64,000 nt of DNA from an uncultured Collinsella sp. (GTDB lineage Bacteria; Actinomycetota; Coriobacteriia; Coriobacteriales; Coriobacteriaceae). This document shows, in pieces, positions 25,110 to 34,910 of the stretch. Location: contig CAUGJN010000001.1 in NCBI GenBank assembly GCA_959599635.1, positions 1 to 64,000 on the forward strand. Direction: 5' to 3'. The translations under genes and the position numbers were made by a program. How positions within the stretch are numbered: position 1 is the stretch's first letter; the number at the start of each line of letters is the position of its first letter. The notes under the pieces were generated by a model. It was not told the DNA's origin. It made no database searches and saw only the letters and a list, made by a program, of their open reading frames with translations.

Positions 25110-25727
25110 ATGGATCATAAAATGTCGCGCTCGCCGTGGGTTATTCATTACGACGGCTCGAGCTGCAACGGATGCGATATCGAGGTGCTGGCCTCGCTCA
25201 CGCCGCTGTTCGATGCGGAGCGCTTTGGCGTGGTCAACACCGGCAACCCCAAGCATGCGGATATCTTTTTGGTGACGGGGTCGGTCAATGCCCAGAACCT
25301 GCCCGTCGTGCGCCAGATCTACAGCCAGATGCTCGAGCCCAAGTGCGTGGTGGCCTGCGGTGTCTGCGCGTGTTCGGGCGGCGTGTTCCGCGATGCCTAC
25401 AACGTGATCGGCGGCGTGGACCGCGCGATTCCCGTGGACGTGTACGCGCCCGGGTGCGCCATTCGCCCCGAGACGGTGATCGATGCCATCGTGGAGGCGT
25501 GCGGCATCCTGGACCAGAAGGAGACCGTGTTGCGCGCCGGTGGCGATCCGCTCACCGTGGGCGGTGCCGCTACCTGGGACGGTGGCGTTGAGCTGGGCGA
25601 GGACGGGTTTGTGGCTGCGGGGGCCGGGACTGACGGTGCCGGTGACGCGCCTGCCGGGAAGCCTGCTGCGCCCGCCGCTGGCGACGCACCTGCTGAGACG
25701 CCCGCCGCTGCAAAGGAGGCCGAGTAA
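25110..25727 (+). CDS. echC: Ech hydrogenase small subunit (NuoB-like)
   Basis: A 205-residue small subunit holding the proximal [4Fe-4S] cluster. Its cysteines are in DGSSCNGCDIE (C19, C22), CGVCACSGG and APGCAIRPE. The first 150 residues are the usual domain; the last 45 are a Gly/Ala/Pro/Glu-rich tail (repeats of GDAPA) not typical of the family. AGGAGGCGG precedes the ATG. Its stop and the next start overlap in TAATG, so it is coupled to the NuoC-like gene. Confidence 0.92.
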   Translation: MDHKMSRSPWVIHYDGSSCNGCDIEVLASLTPLFDAERFGVVNTGNPKHADIFLVTGSVNAQNLPVVRQIYSQMLEPKCVVACGVCACSGGVFRDAYNVIGGVDRAIPVDVYAPGCAIRPETVIDAIVEACGILDQKETVLRAGGDPLTVGGAATWDGGVELGEDGFVAAGAGTDGAGDAPAGKPAAPAAGDAPAETPAAAKEAE

Positions 25728-26446
25728 TGCAAAAGGCTATCTATACCACCGTCGGGATCGACAAGCTCCTGTCGCATGTCCAGGCGCTCAAGGGCGTCGG
25801 CGCGCGCTTTGTGCAAATGCATGCCGAGCGCAACGTCGACGACGGCTCGTATCGCTTGGTCTATACGTTTATCAACGTCCGTGCTGCTCAGGAGCATATT
25901 GCGCAGGACGGCAGCTATGCGATCGAGAACCTGGTGGTCGAGGGCATCGACCAGTACCAGGAGATTCCGTCCATCAGCTCGTATTACCCCGCGGTGTTCC
26001 CGTTTGAAAATGAGGCCCACGACCTGTTTGGTCTTGCCATCACCGACATGCAGATCGACTTTAAGGGCTTTTTCTACCAGGTCTCGACTGCCGAACCCAT
26101 GAGCGTCATCACGCCCGAGGTGAAGGCTGCGCGCGAGAAGGCCATGAAAGTCCGCGCGGCCGCCGAGGCCAAGGCGCGCAAGGCCGCGGCCGAGAAGGCC
26201 GCCGCGGCTGCGGCTGCTGCGGGGGAGGGTGCCGCGGGTGCCGGCGATGCTGCGGGCACTGCCGCTGCTCAGCCCGCTGCTGCTGCCGGCTCCGATGCCC
26301 AGCATGACGATGCCGCTGCGAAGGCCGCGCTCAAGGCCGCCGAGATGGAGGCAAAGCTCGCCGCCATGGATCCCGAGAAAGCGGCCAAGGTCCGTGCGGC
26401 GCTTGCCGCCAAGGCCGCCCGCGACAAGCAGAAAAAGGAGGCGTAA
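25727..26446 (+). CDS. echD: Ech hydrogenase NuoC-like subunit with Ala/Lys-rich tail
   Basis: A 239-residue protein. Residues 1 to about 125 are the NuoC/EchD domain (the family block ISSYYPAVFPFENEAHDLFGL at about 84-104 is clear). From about 130 on there is a low-complexity tail of Ala, Lys and Glu that looks helical and positively charged (AAAEAKARKAAAEKAAAAAA) and ends in DKQKKEA. Known EchD proteins are short, so the tail is an addition. It may be a coiled coil or a tether. It is coupled to the small subunit by an ATG overlap and followed 5 bases later by the large subunit. Confidence 0.88.
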   Translation: MQKAIYTTVGIDKLLSHVQALKGVGARFVQMHAERNVDDGSYRLVYTFINVRAAQEHIAQDGSYAIENLVVEGIDQYQEIPSISSYYPAVFPFENEAHDLFGLAITDMQIDFKGFFYQVSTAEPMSVITPEVKAAREKAMKVRAAAEAKARKAAAEKAAAAAAAAGEGAAGAGDAAGTAAAQPAAAAGSDAQHDDAAAKAALKAAEMEAKLAAMDPEKAAKVRAALAAKAARDKQKKEA

Positions 26447-26451
26447 GGTCC

Positions 26452-27540
26452 ATGGCTCATCGCTCCGTAATTCCGTTTGGCCCGCAGCACCCGGTGCTGC
26501 CCGAGCCGCTTCATCTGGACCTGGTGATCGAGGACGACCGCGTCATCGAGGCAATTCCGCAGATCGGCTTTGTGCACCGCGGACTCGAGAAGCTCACCGA
26601 AAAGCGCGACATGCACCAGTTTGGCTACATCGCCGAGCGCATCTGCGGCATTTGCGCCGTGGGCCACAGCTACGGCTATGCCAGCGCCTGCGAGCGCATG
26701 CTCGACATCGAGGTGCCCGGCCGCGTGCAGTATATCCGCACTATTTTGCACGAGCTTTCGCGCATCCACTCGCACCTGCTGTGGCTGGGCCTGCTCGCCG
26801 ATGCCTTTGGCTTCGAGGCGCTGTTCTATCGGTCGTGGACCCTGCGCGAGCAGATTCTCAAGATCTTCGAGAGCACGTGCGGTGGCCGCGTGATCCTTTC
26901 GATTAACGAGATCGGCGGCCTAAAGCACGACATTGAGGACTCCGAGCTGGCTGGCATTGTCCAGACGCTCGATGCCATGCGTCCCGACTACGAGGCCCTG
27001 GTGCATACGTTTTTGGACGACGTCAGCTGTGGCGAGCGCCTGCATGGCGTGGGCGTGATCAGCAAGAAGGACGCGCTGGATCTGTCGATGGTCGGCCCGT
27101 TTGGGCGCGCCTCGGGCGTGGACTACGACGTGCGCATGTTTAGCGACGGTGCCTATGCGGACCTGGCTGCGTTTGAGCCGGTTGTCGCCACCGATGGCGA
27201 TTGCTATGCCCGCTGCCAGGTGCGCTGTGCCGAGGTCACGCAGGCCATGGACATCATTAAGGAGCTTGTGGGCAAGATTCCGCACGACGGGATCGGCGGG
27301 CGCACCAAGCTTACGCCGGCCGACGGCGCACGCGGCGAGGTTGTGATTGAGCAGCCGCGCGGCGAGGCGTATTACTATGTGCGCGGTAACGGCACCAAGA
27401 ACCTGGACCGCTTCCGCGTGCGCACGCCGACGTCGCAGAACCTGGCGGGTCTGACACATGCGCTGCAGGGCGTGCTCCTTGCCAACGTGCCCATGATTAT
27501 CCTGACCATCGACCCCTGCATTAGCTGCACGGAAAGGTAG
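26452..27540 (+). CDS. echE: Ech hydrogenase [NiFe] large subunit
   Basis: A 362-residue catalytic subunit. Both nickel-binding motifs are intact: ERICGICAVGHS (about residues 62-73) is the L1 R-x-C-G-x-C-x3-H motif, and DPCISCTER at the extreme C-terminus is the L2 motif. That distinguishes it from NuoD of complex I and makes it a group 4 [NiFe] hydrogenase. The C-terminus ends only three residues after the last ligand, so little or no protease-cleaved extension follows. GGAGG precedes the ATG. Maturation genes (hyp) are not in the window. Confidence 0.94.
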   Translation: MAHRSVIPFGPQHPVLPEPLHLDLVIEDDRVIEAIPQIGFVHRGLEKLTEKRDMHQFGYIAERICGICAVGHSYGYASACERMLDIEVPGRVQYIRTILHELSRIHSHLLWLGLLADAFGFEALFYRSWTLREQILKIFESTCGGRVILSINEIGGLKHDIEDSELAGIVQTLDAMRPDYEALVHTFLDDVSCGERLHGVGVISKKDALDLSMVGPFGRASGVDYDVRMFSDGAYADLAAFEPVVATDGDCYARCQVRCAEVTQAMDIIKELVGKIPHDGIGGRTKLTPADGARGEVVIEQPRGEAYYYVRGNGTKNLDRFRVRTPTSQNLAGLTHALQGVLLANVPMIILTIDPCISCTER

Positions 27541-27547
27541 GCGCGGC

Positions 27548-27889
27548 ATGAGTTTGCTGACATTTGCCAAGACGGCCTTGGGCTCTATGGTCAAGCAGCC
27601 GGTAACGGTGTGCTATCCGCAGGAGAAGCTCGCGGCACCCGAGCGCTTGCGCGGGCATATCGTCAACGACATGGACGCGTGCATCTGCTGCGGCATGTGT
27701 GCGCGTCGCTGTCCGGCGGGCGCGCTCGCGGTCGATCGCAAGGGTGGAATGTGGTCGATCGACCCGTACGCTTGCGTGGTGTGCGGCGAGTGCATCGAGA
27801 GCTGCCCAAAGCACTGCCTGACTATGGACACCGCCCGCACTCCAGTTGCGGCGGATAAGGCTCCCACGGTAGAAACCAAGCCGGAATAA
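27548..27889 (+). CDS. echF: Ech hydrogenase ferredoxin-like subunit (NuoI-like)
   Basis: A 113-residue protein with two [4Fe-4S] motifs, CICCGMCARRCPAGAL (about 43-58) and CVVCGECIESCPKHCL (about 77-92). It passes electrons from ferredoxin to the small subunit. The gene starts 8 bases after the large-subunit stop and is the last of the operon. A very stable hairpin follows. Confidence 0.92.
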   Translation: MSLLTFAKTALGSMVKQPVTVCYPQEKLAAPERLRGHIVNDMDACICCGMCARRCPAGALAVDRKGGMWSIDPYACVVCGECIESCPKHCLTMDTARTPVAADKAPTVETKPE

Positions 27890-27899
27890 CGCTGGAATA

Positions 27900-27933
27900 G
27901 GGGCCGGCGGGGCAAAAATGCCCCGCCGGCCCC
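27900..27933 (+). terminator. GC-rich hairpin after the Ech operon
   Basis: GGGGCCGGCGGGGC and its exact complement form a 14-bp stem around AAAAAT. There is no U tract after it, so it may stabilise the 3' end or act with a factor rather than as a classical intrinsic terminator. Confidence 0.6.
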
Positions 27934-27965
27934 GCGCTTAAACGCGCGGGCGAGCCGCCGCGAAC

Positions 27966-28117
27966 AAAACTATGCCAGATTACGGGGCTGGATAGCGAAC
28001 CTCCGACCATACAGAAAATCGCAAAAACAAAACCTCAGGTAATTAGCCTGCCGTTTTTCAAAAAATGGTGGTATGGATAAGGGCCCCGACATTCGCCCCG
28101 TAATCCGGCACAGTTTT
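27966..28117. repeat. Large palindromic element A (152 bp)
   Basis: The outer arms AAAACTATGCCAGATTACG and its imperfect complement form the base. Nested inside are CCGACCATAC/GTATGG arms and a core with AACAAAACC, CAGG and a T-rich complement. It has the same length and the same outer arms as element C at 35293-35444, downstream of the adhesin gene. The downstream flank GAAATGGC is also shared. No open frame is inside. It could be a MITE-like element or a long structured RNA. Confidence 0.8.
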
Positions 28118-28145
28118 GAAATGGCGCCATATCCGTAACAGCTCC

Positions 28146-28181
28146 TGATCCCCCAAGGACGGAGGAAAGTGGGTCATTTTT
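28146..28181. repeat. Short element with GGACGGAGGAAA core, copy 1
   Basis: TGATCCCCC, two bases, GGACGGAGGAAA, then GGGTCATTTTT: short complementary ends around a fixed core, followed by T residues. A second copy with the same core is at 35212-35247. They lie on either side of the adhesin gene. Role unknown. Confidence 0.6.
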
Positions 28182-28225
28182 GCCTGATGGCTCCGAGTCG
28201 CACCCGTTTTCCTGCGAAAACGCCG

Positions 28226-28340
28226 TGTCTCAACTTTGGTGAGACATTTGTCTCACGCCCAAAACCGAATCTGGAACATGTGTCACCTGCCCTAATTGTG
28301 TCTCATTTCGTAACTTTAGGCTGTTGCAAGGTCTGAGACC
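28226..28340 (+). promoter_or_regulatory. Cluster of TGTCTCA boxes upstream of the adhesin gene
   Basis: TGTCTCA occurs at 28226-28232, 28249-28255 and 28299-28305, and its complement TGAGACA at 28240-28246, making a perfect inverted pair with the first. An 11-bp palindrome GGTCTGAGACC follows at 28330-28340, close to the ribosome binding site. The set looks like multiple operator sites. No convincing -10/-35 pair could be fixed. Confidence 0.5.
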
Positions 28341-28357
28341 GCGAGAAGGGAGACGCG

Positions 28358-31300
28358 ATGAGTAAGTACACGAGGGGTCTCTTGGCGGTGATACTGGCCG
28401 TAGTGCTGGTGTTGCCGGCTGCAGCATTTGCCATGCTGCCCGAGGCCAACGCCAGGTCCAGCACCGGAATGGACGGACCGACGGTGAGCGAAAAGATAGT
28501 CGACCCTGACACCACCGGCCGCTGGCAGTACTGGGCGTCGGGCGGCGAGCAGGACCAGACGACACGTTATGTAGGCCGAATCTGGACGGACAAGACGGTC
28601 GAGCCAGCGCAGGACGAAAAGTCCGACTTTGTGACGACGCTCTCCACGATGTCTTCGACTTCTGACACAACGTCGCTGGTCACTAAACCGCTCGATATCG
28701 TGATGGTGCTTGATGCCTCCGGGTCGATGGATGATGACATGGGTGACAGCGATTCGACCAAACGCATCGACGCACTCAAGGCAGCTGCCAGTTCCTTTAT
28801 CGACACCATCGCCGAGCAAAACAAGAGCATTAAAGATACGAATAAGCGGCATCAGGTTGCCATCGTTAAGTTTTCGGGTGCAAAGAAAAACGAGATCGGC
28901 AACGATACGTATCGCGATCGTCAGGGATACACGCACAACTACTCGCAGACCATGAAGAGCCTGACGCCGTGTGTCGATAGCGCTGCGACGGAACTTAAGA
29001 ATACGGTCGGCTACATCGAACCTGCCGGTGCCACGCGGGCTGATTACGGCCTTGAACTTGCTCGCGACATGTCGGGCCGCGAGGATGCCCAGAAGGTAGT
29101 TGTGTTCTTTACGGACGGCACGCCCACAGACTCCAGGAACTTTAACTCTACGGTTGCCGATAATGCCATAGCCGCCGCCAAGAAAATGAAGGGGAAAGGC
29201 GCTACGGTCTACACCATCGGCATCTTTGATGGTGCGAATCCCGCTGACGATCCTGCGGACTACTGGACGAGCGACGAAAACAAGTTCATGCACGCCGTGT
29301 CGAGCAACTATCCAAACGCCACGTCCTACACAACCAATAAGCTTGGTAAGCGCACCGAGAATTCCGATTTCTACAAGGCTGCGTCGAAAGCCGATGAGCT
29401 CAAGAAGGTGTTTGATGATATCTCGAGCTCTATCACCTCGGGCAAGGGCTCTCCCACTCAGATCGAGGATGGTTACGACGAGAGCAAGTCCGGCTACATC
29501 ACCTTCAGTGATGAGCTGGGCGACTTCATGCAGGTCGATACGTTTGTCAGTGCTCAGATTAATGGCGTCACCTTTGATAAGGCGACCAAGACCCCCAAGG
29601 GCAATACGGACACGTACGAGTTTTCGGGCTTGGCCAAGGACCTGGTTATCACCGTTGAGCGCTCTGCCAACGCGCAGCAGGGCGATATCGTGACGGTCAA
29701 GATTCCCGCATCGCTGATTCCGCTGATCCGCTATCACGTGGACATGGAAAACGGGATCTTTGAGCGCACGTCGCTCAATGACATCAAGCCTATTCAGATT
29801 AAATACACCTCGAGCGTCAAGGACGCCGCGCGTAACAACCTGTTTGCGCCCGATGACGGACTCAAGAAGTATATCGAGAAACATAAGGGTGCCGATAACC
29901 AGACGGTCTACTTCCTAGCCAACAAGTGGTCGGGCGGCGAGCTGGGCGATGTTGTCGCCGAGTTTGAGCCCGCCGATACCAACAGCTACTATTACTTCCA
30001 AAAAATCACGCCTATCTACACGGACAAGGAATGCACCCAGCGCGCGACGGTAAAGCCGCAGGGCAACGACGTCTATTACTACAAAGACGAGTTTGTGGCG
30101 ATGGGCGCAAACGGCAAGCCGAAGGACGACTATGCCGTTGTGGAGTTTGAGGGGCACGAGATCGCCAGCTACGACGGCGCTCTGGTCAAAGATGACGGCT
30201 ATTGGTCCTTTAATAAGGGAACCGCGCGCTTGGCCTATATCGACCAACTGCATACCACCAAGGACGATGTGGAGGCGAACGGCAACAAGACCGAGACCGC
30301 GCCCGACGTGCTTAACCCCAGGTGGAATGACCTTTCCTCCGTTGCGACTTCCACGCACGTGCATTCGCACCTGGGCAACAACGGCAAGATCGTCTTTAGC
30401 CTTGCAACCAAGCCGGTAACGGTGGATACCAAGACTGACTTTGGTCTGACCAAGGTGCTCGAGGGCCGCGAGTGGACGGGTACGGATGCGTTTGAGTTTG
30501 AGCTCTCCGCGACGTCCGACAACAATGCCCCGATGCCCGACCCCGCGACCGTAACTGTGACCAATGCCGATCTCGACAAGGGCAAGGCAGCCATTAACTT
30601 TGGCAAGATTAGTTATGCCGAGCCGGGCGAGTACACCTATGAGGTCCGCGAGGTCAAGGGCGACGCCGGTGGCATTACCTACAGCAAGAACGTTGCCACG
30701 TTCAAGGTGACTGTGACGGTTAACGCCAAGGGCGAGCTTAAGGCCGACGTTGAAAAGATCTCGGGCGAGACCGACTTCAAGAACACCTATAGCGTGAAGC
30801 CTGTCGAGGACCAGATCACCGCGACCAAGGTCCTGACCGGCCGCAAGCTCAAAGACAGCGAGTTCTCCTTCGAGCTCGTCGAGGGTAACGATGTCGTCGC
30901 CACCGGCAAGAACGATGCCGACGGCAAGATCGTCATGGGCAAAATCACTTACGACAAGCCCGGCACCTACACCTACAAGCTGCGCGAGAAGCTCCCCAAC
31001 GAGGCGGGGCTGAGCAACGGGATCACGTACGATAAGACGAGCTACACCATCAAGACGAGCGTCATCGACAACGGCGACGGCACGCTTAAGGTGACCCATA
31101 CGCTCGAGGGTCCCGAGACGGCACGCTTTGAGAACAAGTACAACACTGCCCCGAATAAGTCCAGCGTCACCGACCAGATCACCGCGACCAAGACCCTGAC
31201 AGGCCGCGACCTCAAGGAAGGCGAGTTCTCCTTCGAGCTCGTCGAGGGCAACGATGTCGTCGCCAGGGGCACCAATGCGGCCGACGGCAAGATCACGATG

Positions 31301-34300
31301 GACAAGATCACCTACACCGAGGCCGGAACGCACACCTACACGCTACGCGAGGTCAAGGTCGATGCCGACAACGGTATCACCTACAGCACCGCGGCCTACA
31401 CCGTCGTGACCACCGTCACCGATGATGGCAATGGCAAGCTCACGGTTAAGCATGAGCTGCAGGACGTCGAGAAGGCTATCTTCGAGAATGCTTACAGCGT
31501 GACTCCCGTGAACTCCAGTGTCACCGATCAGATCACCGCGACCAAGTCCCTGACCGGGCGTGACATGACCGCCGGCGAGTTCTCCTTCGAGCTCGTCAAG
31601 GACGGCAAGGTCGTCGCCACCGGCAAGAACGATGCCGACGGCAAGATCGTCATGGACAAAATCACCTACGACAAGGCCGGCGAGCATACCTATATCCTGC
31701 GTGAGGCCAAGGGCGCCGAAGGCAACGGCATCGCCTACGACGATAAGACCTATACCGTCGTGACTACGATCACCGATAACGGCAAGGGCAAGCTCGTGGC
31801 GAAGCACGAGCTGAAGGATGCCAAGACTGCTGAGTTCAAGAATTCCTACAAGCCGAACCCCGGCGAATTTAGCGTCACCGACCAGATCACCGCGACCAAG
31901 GTCCTGACCGGGCGCGACCTCAAGGACGGCGAGTTCTCCTTCCAGCTCGTCGAGGGCGACAAGGTCGTCGCCACCGGCAAGAACGCCACCGACGGCACGA
32001 TTACGATGAGCCCCGTGAAGTACGAAAAGGCCGGAACGCACGCCTACACTCTGCGCGAGGTCAACGGTGGAACCACTAGCAAGGGCGTCACCTACAGTGA
32101 TGCCAAGTTCACCATCGTGACGACCATCACCGATAACGGCGACGGCACTCTCAAGGCCGAGCATGTCCTGAAGGGCGCCGAGCCCGCCGAGTTCAAGAAC
32201 ACCTACAGCGTGACCCCGCTCGACACTGAGCTCGACTTTGGCCTGAGCAAGGCCATTGACGGCCGCGACTGGACGGACGCCGATAAGTTCAGCTTTACCA
32301 TCAGCGCAGCCGAGGGTACGGACGCCCCGCTGCCCGACCCCGCAACCGTGACCGTGAGCAAGAAGGACGCGAAGGACGGCATCGCCGCCATCAACTTCGG
32401 CGAGATACGCTACACGGCTGCCGGAACCTACAAGTATGAGATCCGCGAGAACGCGGGCAATGCGGCAGGCATGACGTATGACGGACATGTCGCGACCGCC
32501 GAAGTGACCGTGACCGAGAACGGCGAGGGCAAGCTGACCGCCAACGTCACCAAGAAGGAAAGCGGCCGCTTCACCAACACGTACCGCACTGAGCTCGATT
32601 ACGCCGCGGCCGGCGGCCTCAAGCTCAGCAAGACCCTCTCCGGACGTCCCATGACTGAGGGCCAGTTTAGCTTTACCGTGACGCCCGCCGACGAGGCTTC
32701 GGCCAACGCACTTGGTCTGCTGCCCGGGGCCAACAACTTTGAGTCCCCCGCAACGATAGAGGGAACAGTCGGCCAGATTGACATTCTGGCGGGCCATGAG
32801 GTCAAATTTACGCAGGCTGATGCCGGCAAGACCTTTACGTACACCGTGGCCGAGAAGAACGACGGCCAGCCGGGTTACACCTACGACGACGCTGTCCGCA
32901 CCGTGACGATCGCCATCGCCGACGACACCGCCGGCACGCTCACCGCCACGACGACCGTCTCCGGCGGTCCCGAGGGCACGCTGGTGACCGAGTACAAGAC
33001 CGGCGCGGCCGCGGTCGAGAGCGCCGTGGTCCCGTTCGTCAACAGCTATAGCGCTACGACCAACACGCCTGGTGGCACCGCTGCTCAGGTCGTTGCCGCC
33101 AAGACCCTGACCGGTCGCCCGATGGTTGACGGCGAGTTCTGGTTCGGTATCGCCTATCAGGGTGAGCTTGTGGGTTATGAAAATCTCAAGCCCAATATCG
33201 GTGGGCACGTGAGCTTTGATGCGCTGCACTACGACACCAAGATGCTTGCCGATCTTGAGTCTGCCGGGCTTGCCCATCGTACCGACAAGGACGGTAAGCT
33301 TGCTTGGACCATTAACTACACGGCCTACGAAGCTATACACGGGCTGCCGAACGGCGTTTCTGCTACAACGTGGTACTTTGGCTTTAAGGTTATCGTCGTC
33401 GATAACGGTGACGGTACCCTGACGGCAACGGTCGACTACGGTGGCATCGAGCCCTTGTTCGAGAACGTCTACGGCGCCGATGCCGTTGACGCCGCGCTTG
33501 CCGGCACCAAGAAGCTCCAGGCTGCCGAGGGCCTGACCCCGGCAGACATCACGGGTAAGTTCATCTTTACCGTGGCCGCCGATGAGGCGGGTGCCCCGAT
33601 GCCCGAGCGCACGACCGCAACCAACGACGCGGCCGGCAACGTGGACTTTGGCAAGATCCACTTTACGCTCGATGACCTCAACCGCGCCCTGGGCGTGACG
33701 GACAACGCTTCTGGCGATGCATCGAACAACGCTGAAGCCAACGCCGACGAGGCCGAGGTTGACGCTGACGCCAGCGGTGACGAGACCAAGGACGAGTCCG
33801 AGCCCGCAGCCCCCACCGCCCCGCGCTCGCACACCTTTACCTATACGGTGACCGAGTCCGGTAGCGCCCCTGGCGTGACCAACGACGCTAACGTAACGCG
33901 CAAGGTCTCCTACACCGTGACCGATGACGGCGCTGGACATCTGAGCGTCAAGCGCGACGGCGGCGACGGTGCGGACTTTACGTTCACCAACACGTACAGC
34001 GTGGCACCCACCGATTCTTCCGTGACCGATCAGGTCAAGACGGTCAAGCGTCTGACCGGACGCGACCTTGCAGCCGGCGAGTTCACGTTTGATCTGCTCG
34101 AGGACGGCGTGGTTGTCGCTAGCGGCACCAACGACGCCAACGGCACCGTTACGCTGAGCCCGATCCACTATGAGGCGCCCGGCACGCACACGTACACGCT
34201 GCGCGAGGCTTGCCCCAACGCGCTCGGCCTGTACAAGGGCGTCACCTATGACGGCGCGACCTATACCGTCGTGACCACCGTCTCCGACAACGGCGACGGC

Positions 34301-34897
34301 ACGCTGACCGCGACGCACAAGCTCGAGGGAACCACCGAGTCGGCTGGCTTTACTAACAAGTATCACGCCATGCCCACGCAGGTTTCCATCGGCGCCATCA
34401 AGGTGCTCGAGGGACGCGAGCTCAAGAAGGACGAGTTTGGCTTTAAGCTCGTTGGCGAGGACATCGAGTCCACCGTCACCAACGATGCCGACGGCAAGAT
34501 CAACTTCGACAAGTTCGAGTACGACGAGCCCGGTACGTACGTCTACACCATCAGCGAGGTCAAGGGCGACGAGGCCAGTATGACCTATGACAAGTCCGTC
34601 TTTACCGCGACCGTCAACGTGGTCGACGACGGCGAGGGCAGCCTCAAGGCGAACGTCACCTTTACCAAGGGCGACAAGAGTGTCGAGGGTATCGTGTTCA
34701 ACAACATGTACAAGAAGCCCGAGACGCCCGTGCCGACGCCCGACCCCGGTACGTCCAAGACCGTGACGAACATCGTCAAGACGGTTAAGGGCTTCCTGCC
34801 CACTACGGGTGACCAGCAGGCCGCCGCACTGCTCATGGCATTTGTCATCGCCATGGCCGGCGTCGGAGCCCTGGTCTGGGGTATCCGTAAGCGCTAG
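28358..34897 (+). CDS. Giant sortase-anchored adhesin with VWA domain and FctA-type repeats
   Basis: A 2179-residue surface protein. A signal peptide occupies about residues 1-35 (LLAVILAVVLVLPAAAFA). A von Willebrand A domain follows at about 108-365, with the metal site DASGSMDDD. From about 690 there are roughly eleven tandem domains of the FctA/Spy0128 pilin type. The best-conserved ones begin SSVTDQITATK, LTGRDL, GEFSFELVE, and end in ITYDKAGTHTYTLRE with FENKY-type ends. The C-terminus has the sorting signal LPTTG, a hydrophobic helix and RKR. Such domains often carry internal isopeptide bonds that stiffen the stalk. No sortase or other pilin is nearby. AGAAGGGAG precedes the ATG. A terminator follows. 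Confidence 0.93.
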   Translation: MSKYTRGLLAVILAVVLVLPAAAFAMLPEANARSSTGMDGPTVSEKIVDPDTTGRWQYWASGGEQDQTTRYVGRIWTDKTVEPAQDEKSDFVTTLSTMSSTSDTTSLVTKPLDIVMVLDASGSMDDDMGDSDSTKRIDALKAAASSFIDTIAEQNKSIKDTNKRHQVAIVKFSGAKKNEIGNDTYRDRQGYTHNYSQTMKSLTPCVDSAATELKNTVGYIEPAGATRADYGLELARDMSGREDAQKVVVFFTDGTPTDSRNFNSTVADNAIAAAKKMKGKGATVYTIGIFDGANPADDPADYWTSDENKFMHAVSSNYPNATSYTTNKLGKRTENSDFYKAASKADELKKVFDDISSSITSGKGSPTQIEDGYDESKSGYITFSDELGDFMQVDTFVSAQINGVTFDKATKTPKGNTDTYEFSGLAKDLVITVERSANAQQGDIVTVKIPASLIPLIRYHVDMENGIFERTSLNDIKPIQIKYTSSVKDAARNNLFAPDDGLKKYIEKHKGADNQTVYFLANKWSGGELGDVVAEFEPADTNSYYYFQKITPIYTDKECTQRATVKPQGNDVYYYKDEFVAMGANGKPKDDYAVVEFEGHEIASYDGALVKDDGYWSFNKGTARLAYIDQLHTTKDDVEANGNKTETAPDVLNPRWNDLSSVATSTHVHSHLGNNGKIVFSLATKPVTVDTKTDFGLTKVLEGREWTGTDAFEFELSATSDNNAPMPDPATVTVTNADLDKGKAAINFGKISYAEPGEYTYEVREVKGDAGGITYSKNVATFKVTVTVNAKGELKADVEKISGETDFKNTYSVKPVEDQITATKVLTGRKLKDSEFSFELVEGNDVVATGKNDADGKIVMGKITYDKPGTYTYKLREKLPNEAGLSNGITYDKTSYTIKTSVIDNGDGTLKVTHTLEGPETARFENKYNTAPNKSSVTDQITATKTLTGRDLKEGEFSFELVEGNDVVARGTNAADGKITMDKITYTEAGTHTYTLREVKVDADNGITYSTAAYTVVTTVTDDGNGKLTVKHELQDVEKAIFENAYSVTPVNSSVTDQITATKSLTGRDMTAGEFSFELVKDGKVVATGKNDADGKIVMDKITYDKAGEHTYILREAKGAEGNGIAYDDKTYTVVTTITDNGKGKLVAKHELKDAKTAEFKNSYKPNPGEFSVTDQITATKVLTGRDLKDGEFSFQLVEGDKVVATGKNATDGTITMSPVKYEKAGTHAYTLREVNGGTTSKGVTYSDAKFTIVTTITDNGDGTLKAEHVLKGAEPAEFKNTYSVTPLDTELDFGLSKAIDGRDWTDADKFSFTISAAEGTDAPLPDPATVTVSKKDAKDGIAAINFGEIRYTAAGTYKYEIRENAGNAAGMTYDGHVATAEVTVTENGEGKLTANVTKKESGRFTNTYRTELDYAAAGGLKLSKTLSGRPMTEGQFSFTVTPADEASANALGLLPGANNFESPATIEGTVGQIDILAGHEVKFTQADAGKTFTYTVAEKNDGQPGYTYDDAVRTVTIAIADDTAGTLTATTTVSGGPEGTLVTEYKTGAAAVESAVVPFVNSYSATTNTPGGTAAQVVAAKTLTGRPMVDGEFWFGIAYQGELVGYENLKPNIGGHVSFDALHYDTKMLADLESAGLAHRTDKDGKLAWTINYTAYEAIHGLPNGVSATTWYFGFKVIVVDNGDGTLTATVDYGGIEPLFENVYGADAVDAALAGTKKLQAAEGLTPADITGKFIFTVAADEAGAPMPERTTATNDAAGNVDFGKIHFTLDDLNRALGVTDNASGDASNNAEANADEAEVDADASGDETKDESEPAAPTAPRSHTFTYTVTESGSAPGVTNDANVTRKVSYTVTDDGAGHLSVKRDGGDGADFTFTNTYSVAPTDSSVTDQVKTVKRLTGRDLAAGEFTFDLLEDGVVVASGTNDANGTVTLSPIHYEAPGTHTYTLREACPNALGLYKGVTYDGATYTVVTTVSDNGDGTLTATHKLEGTTESAGFTNKYHAMPTQVSIGAIKVLEGRELKKDEFGFKLVGEDIESTVTNDADGKINFDKFEYDEPGTYVYTISEVKGDEASMTYDKSVFTATVNVVDDGEGSLKANVTFTKGDKSVEGIVFNNMYKKPETPVPTPDPGTSKTVTNIVKTVKGFLPTTGDQQAAALLMAFVIAMAGVGALVWGIRKR

Positions 34898-34910
34898 GCA
34901 CGCTGGCAGC

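Noticed and set aside
30780..32220. Regularly spaced near-identical blocks, considered as a CRISPR or tandem-repeat array
   Set aside because: The blocks are in frame, about 350 bases long and encode FctA-type protein domains; there are no unique short spacers.
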